A stretch of 64,000 bases of DNA, from NCBI GenBank assembly GCA_030849835.1, contig JASAOC010002104.1, positions 62,001-126,000 of the forward strand. Reading direction: 5' to 3'. The position numbers were made by a program, and so were the translations under genes. Of the stretch, positions 19,631 to 29,100 are shown piece by piece. Numbering within the stretch: position 1 is the stretch's first letter; each line of letters begins with the position of its first letter. Below the pieces are notes generated by a model. That model worked only from the letters and a program-made list of their open reading frames with translations, made no database searches and had not been told where the DNA came from. Origin of the DNA: Herpetomonas samuelpessoai. Its lineage: Eukaryota > Euglenozoa > Kinetoplastea > Trypanosomatida > Trypanosomatidae.

Positions 19631-20402
19631 CTGGACTGAATAAGTAAATCTTCGCTATACGAAACGAGAGAACGCATAAAAAGTGGAAAAAGGTAAAATG
19701 ACAACGCAACGCTGCACCTATGGGCAAACAGACCGCCTTCAGTCCCGCAACTGTCACGCCCTTCTGTCTCCAAAAGTCAATTGTCGGAACAGCCACCCGT
19801 GGGGCAGCCCGAGGGATCTTTGCACCAGATCAAACGCTTTCTGTCATGAGGAACCAATGACAGACAACCGGAAGGAAAAGAAACAGTAAGCTCTCCTCTT
19901 TCTTCCCAAAAATGCGAGAAGATACCGTTGTTTCCTCAAGCTTATTTCTTTTTCTTTTTCTTTTACTTTTCTGTGTGCTTCCAGTGTAAAACTAAAATAG
20001 CAAAAGAAAAAAATCGAGTTCGTGAGTACAGTTGCTCATCTTTTTCTTTCTTTTTTGGGGGGAGGGATCTGGTTTCTGGGTGGAAGCACCGATAACGTTT
20101 GGAAGGACAAAAAAAAAAGTGAAAATGTATAAAGGAAATAACGCAATGAGTGTGTTTTGTCCTGTGGAATACTTTCCCCACAGGCGTTCAGAGGAACATA
20201 TGAACTAACAAAGACGTCAAACCGAGGACGACAAGTAGAACGTAAAAAGAGAAGGCATGTATTGCTGTTGTTGTTTTTTGTGTTTAGCATCTCTTTCTTT
20301 TGATTGGAGAAAACAGGAAATACTTCCGTGGCTGAGAAGCATCCGTATGACGGATGCGAGTCACAAACTGGAGGTTGGCGGCGGTAGTTCGCACGTCTTC
20401 GT
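19631..20402. other. Intergenic region, no gene seen
   Basis: About 0.77 kb of T/C- and A-rich DNA (poly-pyrimidine near 19945-19970, A9 near 20110) between phosphomannomutase and the ALKBH4-like gene. It probably holds the phosphomannomutase 3' UTR and the splice signals of the ALKBH4-like gene. Confidence 0.55.
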
Positions 20403-21149
20403 TCACGCCTTCCTCTCAGCAATGAGCTTCTCAAGAATAGCGATGGTATCCTTGTAGGTTTTCACGGAGTGGCCGATCGTGCGAGGGTCCTCGTAGATCT
20501 CGTAGTCGTTGCCACCCTTTGATGTCTTATCGCCGAAGAAGTGGATTTCCTCAAACTCCTTCTCCACGAACTGAAGGCAGTATGTCTTGTCCCAGCCGGT
20601 GGGAAACACATCGAAGCTGATCTGCCCGCCGATAGAGTACGAAAGAGGGTAGTCAGGAAAGGTGGCCTTGAGTTCCTCGATGAGCTTCTCACGGACGTGG
20701 TGCTCGTGGTCGTACTTCTCAAACTCATCACGCTCCTCTTGAGAGCAATTGCGGCCAATGGGTGAGATGTTCAGCATACCGTTGCGGAACTCAACAAAAG
20801 TGCCACGCTGGACGGGAATGTCGACATCTGCAATAGCGCGGAGGCACTTCTTGACGAAGGCGACAACTTTATCGTTACCAAGGTACTTCAGCACGCTGTT
20901 ACGGTGGAACTCCTTGCCATCCTTGTATGCAAGGAGGCCGTTTTCGGAGAAGACGTAGTCAAAGTCCTCAAGCACCGTCTCGCCGAGTTGCTCTTTCTGC
21001 TTAGAAAAGTCGGACCCACCAACAACACCGAGAGTGAAGCCAGCCGCACGTGCTTTCTTCAGTTCCTCCATCATGTCTGGATGGGCCTTGTTGCGCGGCA
21101 CGGTGAGAGTTCCGTCGACATCAAACAGGAGAATGGTCTTCTTGGACAT
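20403..21149 (-). CDS. PMM: Phosphomannomutase
   Basis: Converts mannose-6-phosphate to mannose-1-phosphate for GDP-mannose, needed for GPI anchors and N-glycans. The 248-aa protein is near the family length (human PMM2 246 aa). It is a HAD-superfamily enzyme: the FDVDGTLT motif holds the phosphorylated Asp10 and general acid/base Asp12. The cap-domain and substrate motifs [48 protein letters not shown] and [18 protein letters not shown] are all present. The start is the ATG at 21149 (MSKKTILL); the frame extends two codons further but only to a TTG. It is the first gene of the minus-strand array next to the divergent strand-switch region, so it is the most promoter-proximal gene leftwards. 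No anomalies seen. Confidence 0.97.
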   Translation of the reverse strand: MSKKTILLFDVDGTLTVPRNKAHPDMMEELKKARAAGFTLGVVGGSDFSKQKEQLGETVLEDFDYVFSENGLLAYKDGKEFHRNSVLKYLGNDKVVAFVKKCLRAIADVDIPVQRGTFVEFRNGMLNISPIGRNCSQEERDEFEKYDHEHHVREKLIEELKATFPDYPLSYSIGGQISFDVFPTGWDKTYCLQFVEKEFEEIHFFGDKTSKGGNDYEIYEDPRTIGHSVKTYKDTIAILEKLIAERKA

Positions 21150-21984
21150 TTTCAAGGCGAGCTTGAGAGTCGAAAATATATGTATATATATGCTGAGGGG
21201 TTACGATAAAGAAAGTGTAAATACGTTGAAATTCGATGAGCGAGCGCTGAAAATACTGTGTGCTTGAAAGCAGGAATGACGATCTTTGCGTTGGTAAGGG
21301 AAAACATGGGTCATTTAGTGAGAACAACTTCCGCAGTGGTGAAACTTGGCCCTTGGACAGCAAATTTTCACGCTGGTGCCCGCTACGAACACGACAAACC
21401 TCCCGCAGCATGCGCGGGTGGTTCTCAAGGCTGAAACAAAGAATACGTTTTATTTTGCTTTAGGCCTCCGCTAGTTGCGGGGCTGACGGATGAGCCGTAG
21501 TTTTCTTTGAGTAACGCTATCAGTGAACGACGATCGTCAGGGATATGCCTGGTGGTCCTGAGGAGCCGGCGGCAGCGCATTGCACCTGGTCAAGGTAGGG
21601 AGTGGTGACGTCCCAAAAACGACAACGGACAGGGGGAAGTTTTCGCTCTGTACAAGTCATTGGGCTACGAAGATCTTCCGACGCGCCGTGGAAGAGGTTC
21701 ACCCGGTCGGCAGTGGGGCCAGCAAAACAAGGAACGGTCTCAGCTACCCGGGCGTCGAGTGGTGGGGTGGGGGTGGGAGGTGGGGGAAGGGGGACGGCAA
21801 CAACGCGTGACTGCGAAGGTGAGGGGTACAGGGGAGGCGCCACAGATGGGGTAGCTACGTAATATGTGGCCGCGCGTGAGAGAGACCGCAACTCACTCCG
21901 CTTCAGACTGTTCCCATCCCGCGGGCGAAAGCGCCTGTTTTCCCAAACGCGCTCCCAAGACCCGCAGAACACGACAGGGCGGAG

Positions 21985-22081
21985 TCCTTTCCCTCCCCCC
22001 CCCCCCCCCCCCCCAGAGGTCAGCAAGGTCAGNTCCTTTCCCCCCCCCCCCCCCCCCCCCCCCAGAGGTCAGCAAGGTCAG
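21985..22081. repeat. Two tandem 48-bp units, each with a long C-tract, around an N
   Basis: Unit 1 (21985-22032) and unit 2 (22034-22081) both read TCCTTTCCC, then a C-tract, then AGAGGTCAGCAAGGTCAG. The C-runs are 20 nt (21995-22014, after a single T interruption) and 24 nt (22040-22063). The single ambiguous base of the window is at 22033, exactly between the units. This may be a true duplication or two unmerged contig ends. Confidence 0.9.
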
Positions 22082-23576
22082 GGAATCAATCACCTTCATA
22101 CTAAACTTGCGACGTGCACCGGTGGCGCCCCCAACAAGTTTAGCCGTATCCGTTGTGGATTTTTTTGACGGGACGCCACTGAAATCGAGCGAAACGCGGC
22201 CGTTGGAAGGGTCCCCTCACGGACGTCACAAAGACTGGCGGACCGCGGTGGGAGCACGCGCAACACTCCGAGCAACGCACACCTCACACGCATTCTTAGC
22301 GGTGCGCGTAGAACTGCGCACCATGACGTGGCAATGAGCTGCGTTGCAGCAGAAGGGAATGAGGCCCCTGGCCCATAACAGTGGGACCTGCCTCACGCCG
22401 GGTGGTTGCGGCAAGCTGGGAAGACACAGCGGGATCTTTTGGGGAAAGGCAGATGAGCCAAGTAGGCCAGGGGAAGTGTGGCCACTCAAAGGGGCCCTCA
22501 CCTTCCCCTTTCAACCAGGAGGAGCCGCGATGCAAAGAAGAGGCGTCGCCCTGGCGATTTGACCGCGCTCACCAAACGGAGCCAGAAACCATCTCGGTGA
22601 GCACCGCCAGCGTTGATCGTGCCTCGGCTATGCCTGTGTGCTGGAATGCAAAGGCATTCCAGGATATCTTTTCTCGTGCCACCATCTCTGTTTCCATCCC
22701 TTTCTACCTGTCAGTACTCCCGCCATGATGAAGGGCTTCTTGGTTTCCGCACTTTTGAAGCAGAGGTTGAGGGTGGGAACCCCTGCCGCGTCGGATTTCC
22801 CGCTTTCTTCTGCTCCGGTGATGTTGAGGAGGGCATCAGTCGTGACTGGGAAGATTTCCAAAGGCAGACTCGCTTTTGCGGCCCCGGTTCCCATCAGGAT
22901 ACTGCTGGGGGCAGCGTTGCGGTGATTGCTCCCCCTTTGTGGATGAGGTGGTTGTGGCGAAGACCCACGGCATATTTCCGCCCCGACGTGTCTGGTGCTT
23001 GACCGTTGGTTGAAGATGTTGCTGTTGTCCTCATTGTCTTGCTTTTGTCTCTGTTTCCTTACTTGGCGTCGGAGTAGTTGACATGCTGCGTTGTCTGGGT
23101 GCTTCGTCTTCCCCTACAAGCGGATTTGTGGATGAACTTTTGAGCATTTTCGGGTCACCAGGTTGTCTTGCCTATGAATCTCTCTTGCTGCTGTCAGTCT
23201 CTCAGTTGTGTTTTGAGTGACGGAGTATTGCCAGAGGCGAGGGCTCTCTGTTAGGGCGGTTTGCGTGAAGAGGAAGGGGAGAAAGCGGAACACCTTATGT
23301 CCAGGGGCATTCTCTGCGCCACTTTTGTTTTAGAGTATCGTGGTGCCCCAGCCTAAAAAGGAAAAGGAAAGGACCTAAGAGAACTGAGAACTACAACGGT
23401 GTTCCCCACCGTGCGTGTTCGCCGTTTGTCTTGGATCAACATCAGACTCCCACGCGCCTTGACTAAAAGCGCTCCACACCAATTTTCGCGTGACGCTGAG
23501 TGGGAAGGAAGGGGATGAAGCTGGGAGGAAAACTGTGCTGGCTGCTGGTTGGGGTTGGGATGCGGAGGGGTAGCGT

Positions 23577-23591
23577 GGGGGGGGGGGGGGA
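23577..23591 (+). repeat. G15 homopolymer in strand-switch region
   Basis: Fifteen consecutive G on the plus strand, about 400 bp before the first plus-strand gene and preceded by a G/T-rich lead-in with GGTTGGGGTTGGGATG. This is a potential G-quadruplex and a candidate promoter-proximal element for the right array. Confidence 0.85.
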
Positions 23592-23926
23592 CGACAGCTC
23601 AGAAAACTGTGGCCTGGCCTGTCGCCCCCAATACCTTCCAGCCTACTGCAGCCTTGGCGCCCCCCCTTCCTCCGCTCCATCAAAGGAGGGTGGACCCAGA
23701 TGTGCTGACATGGATCGAATAGGGCACCTACAAAGTGCAGCCTGTCGAGGGGTGGGGCAGTGCTTTATGGATGTGCTGAAGGAAACGTCATCCCAAGGAG
23801 AAGCATTTTCATGAGTTCTCTTCGTTTCCCCGCTTTCGGCTTGATGAACCATGTCTCTGAAGTACGGTCGAGCAGCGCAAATCACCCACGTTTCACAAAT
23901 CTTACATCTCTCACACCTTTGTCGGT

Positions 23927-23928
23927 AG
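23927..23928 (+). promoter_or_regulatory. Probable trans-splice acceptor for TLDc gene
   Basis: A moderately pyrimidine-rich stretch (about 23892-23925) is followed by GGTAG, the first AG. This gives a 5' UTR of 68 nt to the ATG at 23997. The tract is weaker than at other genes. Confidence 0.4.
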
Positions 23929-23996
23929 TTTCGTCCGGAGTGATAGAAGAAAAAAATACATAATACTTTCCTCCTTCATACGGCATAAATTGCGAA

Positions 23997-24968
23997 ATGG
24001 GACAAAGTTCCTCCACGTCGGAAAATCCGACTGAGACGCGGCATAAGTATGACCCACAATCCCAATCCTCTTCCAGCTACCACAATAAGGCACCACAGCA
24101 GTACGAAGTACCCGAAAAACCGTTACCTGAACTCTTAGGCGTCCAACAACAGCAACGAGTTCTCTCCGATGCTCTCGCACGGACCATTTTGGATGCGCTG
24201 CCACCCGCTTACCAATCCTATGGTCGCAAAGCCCAATGGCTGCAGTTGTACAACAGCAACACACATGGGAAATCGTTTCAGCGCTTGACTCAAAATATAA
24301 CCGAACGAGGGCCAACCGTTATTGTGATTCAAATAAAGAATTCGTCTCGTGTCCTTGGTGCTTTTTGCGACTCGGATTGGCTCACCGTTGCGGCACGCGA
24401 GAAACAGGCAGTCAGCAACGCTGCCGCCAAGCAGCGTGCGTCTCGGGAGGGCCAGAGCGCCACGGGACTTTACCAAAAACCGTCCAATCAGAATAACGTC
24501 TTTTTCGGTGCAGAACCCTGTTTCGTTTTCAACGCAGGTGGCGAAGGGGCGGAAAAGGTAGGAGAGTCGGGCATCGTGTACAGGTCCCACAGCTTTGCAA
24601 ATTCGAATTTCATGTATTTGTTCGACACCCACCCCCAGGAAGAGAAAATCGGAATCGGTATGGGTGGCCAACCGGGATACTTTGGCTGGTTCATCGATCG
24701 GTGGCTGGAACAAGGGGAGTGCAAAGGGGCTAAATGCACGACATTTCAAAATCCACGGCTCTCTGAGACAGAAACATGGGAAGTTGGTGTTGTCGAAGCG
24801 TATGCCGTGAAGCCAGAAAATGTGCAGGCAATTTTGTACGAACGAGGGTCGGAAGGAAATTCAGGAACCTCCGTACTGAATAAGAACGCTGACCGTGAAG
24901 CTGACAAAATGCTTCTCGAATTGCACGGCGTACACAAGTTTGACATGAATGAGCGTCCCGATTGCTAG
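23997..24968 (+). CDS. TLDc-domain protein with N-myristoylation-type N-terminus
   Basis: A 323-aa protein. Residues about 60-295 form a TLDc domain, the fold of OXR1, NCOA7 and MEAK7: LYNSNTHGKSFQRL, VIQIKNSSRVLGAF, FFGAEPCFVFN, FMYLFDT, IGIGMGGQPGYFGWFIDRWLEQG, then TTFQNPRLSETETWEVGVVEAYAV. TLDc proteins bind the V-ATPase and act in oxidative-stress resistance. The N-terminus MGQSSSTS fits an N-myristoylation signal (Gly2, Ser in position 6), so membrane attachment is likely; human MEAK7 also begins MGNS and is membrane-linked. The 60 residues before the domain are Gln/Ser-rich and probably disordered, and no EF-hand or LysM domain is present. It is the first gene of the plus-strand array. 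Confidence 0.9.
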   Translation: MGQSSSTSENPTETRHKYDPQSQSSSSYHNKAPQQYEVPEKPLPELLGVQQQQRVLSDALARTILDALPPAYQSYGRKAQWLQLYNSNTHGKSFQRLTQNITERGPTVIVIQIKNSSRVLGAFCDSDWLTVAAREKQAVSNAAAKQRASREGQSATGLYQKPSNQNNVFFGAEPCFVFNAGGEGAEKVGESGIVYRSHSFANSNFMYLFDTHPQEEKIGIGMGGQPGYFGWFIDRWLEQGECKGAKCTTFQNPRLSETETWEVGVVEAYAVKPENVQAILYERGSEGNSGTSVLNKNADREADKMLLELHGVHKFDMNERPDC

Positions 24969-26168
24969 CAGGTTCTGTGTTACGCGTGGATACCTCATTT
25001 TGCTTGCTGGGGACATTTATTTTTGGTGGCCTTTTTGTCGTAGTGGCCACGATATGTAAAGACCTTAACACATACTGTGGTTAAGCCAGCTGACTTCTGC
25101 GATCCACAAGTTCACCAAAAAAAAAATAACAGCAGCATCAATACCCTACTTGCTCAGCGGAATACATGCACCGTTTCTGGAGGACACCTTCTTCTCCCCA
25201 TACCTATCGCACTTTGGCGCATTTGTCCTGGGTTTTACCGTGTGTGTTACTCCCCGCTCCCTTCAATTTCTGTTTGGCGTGCCTTCGCTTTCTCATTTAC
25301 GGGTGCACGACAGACATACACAGTAGCTCCTCAACGACAACAAAAATGAAACCCCATCAAAAATATAACACATCTGTCAAACGCAACGAACAATGGAGCT
25401 CCACCACACACCGTGGATTTCTTAATGAAACCGTATCAGCAGAGGTTGATGCATGCGCTTGTCACAGCCTTGTGGCTGTGATGGCTCGTCATTTTTTTTC
25501 TCTCATCAACCGCCCACTTCCTCGCACCTCTCCCTTTTGTTCGATCTCGAAGGAAACCTTTTTTTCTTCCTCTACGTGGCATCAAGCAGAGGGAGGGTAC
25601 AAACTCGTTTTGTTTTTTCACCGTAACAGGAGGGTTTTCCCTGACGTTGAGTTGCACAGTCGAAAACTAGATTGGTTGTTGTGGCTTTGCGTCCAGCGAA
25701 ACTGCTACAGAAAGAAAAAGATTTTCTAAGGTCGTGTATTCCAGGTTTTCATCATCAAACGCTCGACAAACGTAATTGGGATAACTTCGCTCTACTTTTT
25801 ACTTTCTTCTCCACCGCCTGCTCGTTTAACAGGGTGGCATTCTGAACACCGTGTGCGTCGGCAATTCCCATCAGGACGGCAGTAGGAGCCGCTTGTCCTT
25901 TTTTTTTTCTAATCGGTCCCACCGCCATTTTTTTCCCTCTTGACAGGACAACCTGTCTGTTTGCTTCTCCACACTTCTCGAGTTTTAATTTGCTTTTCTC
26001 TTCTGTGTCTTCTCGCTATTTAATTTTAGTCGCTCACTGTGACACCTGCGGAAATATTTCCGATTTGTCCGTCAATCGATTTACTCTTTGTAATTCATTC
26101 TAGACCAAGAAAAACTTGTAAAAATACATCAACGTTAACCTTGGCCCATTTATCTTCCAATTCCGAAA
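24969..26168. other. Intergenic region, no convincing gene
   Basis: About 1.2 kb between the TLDc gene and the ARF-GEF gene. A plus-strand frame of 187 codons (25166-25729) is open but Ser/Cys/Phe-rich with no recognisable motif. The region becomes strongly pyrimidine-rich from 25780 onward, consistent with the splice signal of the next gene. Confidence 0.5.
26028..26029 (+). promoter_or_regulatory. Probable trans-splice acceptor for the ARF-GEF gene
   Basis: A T/C-rich tract (25983-26026) ends in TTTTAG, giving a 139-nt 5' UTR before the ATG at 26169. Assigned by pattern. Confidence 0.5.
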
Positions 26169-29100
26169 ATGCTTAGCAACGAAGGTGACGAAATGCAAAA
26201 CGTGCTGACCGCCATCCAGTCGATTCATGACGTTTGCCGTGAAGATAAGCACGCGTTCCTTAAGGATGCCTGCGCGTATGCTCAGCAACACGCGAGTGGT
26301 GTCACTTGTTCGGATGAGAAGGCCAACATATTGTACTACCCGTTGAAAGTCGCGGCAACGTTACAAAGCAAATCCGAACAGCGCCTATTTGTCTACGCTG
26401 CACAGGGAACTTCGGCTTTACTTTTGACTCAGCTGGTGTCGGCAGCGTCGTCCTACTGTCCTCCCAGTATCCCTCGTACTGAACGGAAACTGGGATTTTT
26501 TAGCACTCGAGACGTCTCAACTCCAAATGTTTCAATGCAACAGCTTGATGCCGCCGATCATTCTGGGGAGGATATGTCTCTCGTAGACGCGATGATCTCT
26601 ACAATCGAACTACGGACCACAGTGCTCCGCGGGGAACACGCTGGGACCACACACACCGCTGCCGAGGATACTGTATTTGTGGAGCACATGAAGGCACTTT
26701 CTATTTTGATGAGGGAAAAGCGATTCGGATTACAGGGACAAAAATGGCTACACGCTTTCCACATCGCCCTTGTGTGCTGTGCAGAACTTAAACCGGTCGG
26801 TTCCCGCGGTGAAGCGCAGGGTAAGGATTTTTTTCCTTCCGTGCTCACTACGGTATTGCAGCGAGCGCAAACATTTCAAATTCCTTCTGCTGCTCCTAGT
26901 GGCGATGATGTCGCCAGCCTAGATAACGCAGAAAAGGGCGTCGACGATCCCCTGGCAGATGCCCGCCTCTGCGTTATGTTGCTGGACACCTTGTGTAAGC
27001 CGTTCAAGGATCCTCGCGACCACGTGTCCCGCGACGACCTCTTGCAAATGCAACGTGCACGGGTTATACGACTCCACCTGATGGCCGCTTACTTTGACGA
27101 GGCTAGCGAAGGTCTCTGTAAGTGGCCTCCTTTTGTAAATGTGATGACAAAGAAAGTATGCCCGTGCCTTCTCAACGCGGTGATGAGCCGTGATTCTGAA
27201 ACGTACACACAGGCACTGTCAGTGTTGCACAACATTATCTCCCGGCACTGCTATTTAGTGCGGTCAAAGGTAATTTATTTCGTTCTCGGAGTTCTTGTTC
27301 CTTCTTTGGAATGCGATTTCACGGCAACCGAGAAGAAAGAGGAAATTCTACGTTTCCTACAGCGGGTCTTGAAGCACCCACCTGTGCTCGCTGAATGGTT
27401 CGTTAACTTCGACTGCCACGTTGGTGCACCGTCTATAGTTGAAATTCTGTTGAGGAGATTGGGGAAGTTGAAAGTCTTACGAAGCGACAATTCAGCAAGC
27501 AGGAAATTGACTCGCGGGTTGTATGAGGTGTTTTTCACCGCTGCGCAGTCGATGCGTGCCTTGTTGGATTTGAAGTCTGATGCGCTGAGCGAACCGGGCA
27601 CCCCAGGCTCACCGCTCGTTTCCCAATTGCCAAAGGATTTGGAGTCGAGCGCGGTGATGTATAAAATGCTGGAGCAAAAGAAAAAATACAAAGAGGCGGT
27701 TGCACTCTTCAACGAAGCGCGACAACATCGGGCAGCTTTTGATAAACTCGCTGAGGTTCGCGGGTTTATGGACAACACATCACCTTACGCCATCGCCCAC
27801 GTACTCATGACATGCGAAGATTTGAATCCTGCCGAAATTGGAAAATTTCTCAGTCACGGTGACCGCGAAACGCAGGAAATTCTCAATGCTTTTATTGACC
27901 TTCATGATTTTTCAGGAATGGCCATCGACGAGGCAGTGCGGCTCTTCATGAGTAGCTTCCGAGTGTGTGGAGAGGCCGGCACGGTGGACCGTACAATGGA
28001 AGCCTTCGCGGAAGCGTACTGTCAGCAGAACCCCAATGCCATGTCTAAGACTGCTGCGTGTGTCCTGGCGTTTTCGATAGTCATGCTCAACACCGACGCT
28101 CATTCGACGCAGGTGCGACAGAAAATGACACAGGAACAGTACATCAGCAACCTGCGCGGAACAAATGACGGCAAGGATTTCCCACCCCAATTTTTGACCA
28201 GCATATACAAACGTGTGACGAGACAAGAAATTAAACCTTGGAGGCAATTTCCCGCGTACATTCTGGTCAACCAGGTGAGTGCTGGCTCTCAGGCCGAGTT
28301 ACGGCTGACTGAAAATGCAATGGAACTAATTGCGAAGGATGTTCGGACCGAGAAATACGTCACCTCGGTGCACACGCCAGCCATTGCCGGAGCGATTTGT
28401 GACTGCAGCTGGAATACCTTTCTACCTGCCTTTTCGTTTCCCTTGGAGGAATCTCACGAAAAGGAGTTTGTGGATGCGTGCTTGAGAGGGTTCGCGGACT
28501 GCATCGCTGTCATGTGTGGGCAGGGTCGTCAAGCAGAATTAAAGGCGTTCCTTTCCGCTCTCCGGGTGTTTTCCCACCTCACAGGTCTGAGGGCCATGGA
28601 ATACAAGAATGTCCGTGCCGTCGCCCTGCTCGTCACAGTGGCGCATGAATACCCCAACGAACTGTTGGACGGATGGGAAGAAATCATGCGGTGCATCTCA
28701 TGGATCGGTCGCACTGCAGCGGCAGAGCTGGTTGCCGACCGGCACAAGACCGCTGAAGGCAGTCCAACAGAGTTTCCAGACATTGTTGCACCTGCCAAAA
28801 GGATTCACGTTGACGATGACGATTCCTCTACGCCGTTCGGGAACGGAAGCCTCAACACGAGCTTTGCCACAGCTGCCACGGCCGCTGCGACGCCCGCCAA
28901 CGGAGGCGGTGGCGGGTTGTCTCGCGTAGCTTCTCAGCAGCGCGTGGACTTCATGGCAGCAGGCACGATTGAGGCAACAGGGAGAGAGAACGCGACAACC
29001 CTATTCCAGCACATTTCCATGCAGACCATCCACAACATCTTCACCCGTAGCGACAGGACCCTCCATGGAGGTCCCCTCCTGGCCATGGTGCGCTGCCTGT

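Larger units (their letters stand above)
21150..23996. promoter_or_regulatory. Divergent strand-switch region (probable bidirectional Pol II start zone)
   Basis: Every gene to the left is on the minus strand and every gene to the right on the plus strand, so transcription must diverge from this 2.85-kb stretch. I found no credible protein or tRNA gene; the open frames are short, GC-driven and overlap in several frames. Inside are two long C-tracts near 22.0 kb, a T/G-rich segment at about 22.92-23.35 kb and a G15 tract at 23577-23591. In trypanosomatids such regions are known sites of Pol II initiation marked by variant histones. The promoter role here is inferred from layout. Confidence 0.75.

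Noticed and set aside
21990-22063. C-tracts as telomere or kinetoplast minicircle sequence
   Set aside because: There is no TTAGGG-type repeat and no minicircle conserved sequence block nearby; the tracts sit between two nuclear gene arrays.
22344-23002. Overlapping plus-strand open frames (up to 129 codons) in the strand-switch region
   Set aside because: Several frames are open at once in GC-rich DNA, none has a motif, and the region is better explained as a transcription start zone.
25166-25729. 187-codon plus-strand frame between the TLDc and ARF-GEF genes
   Set aside because: Phe/Ser/Cys-rich with homopolymer-derived residues and no recognisable feature; probably UTR.
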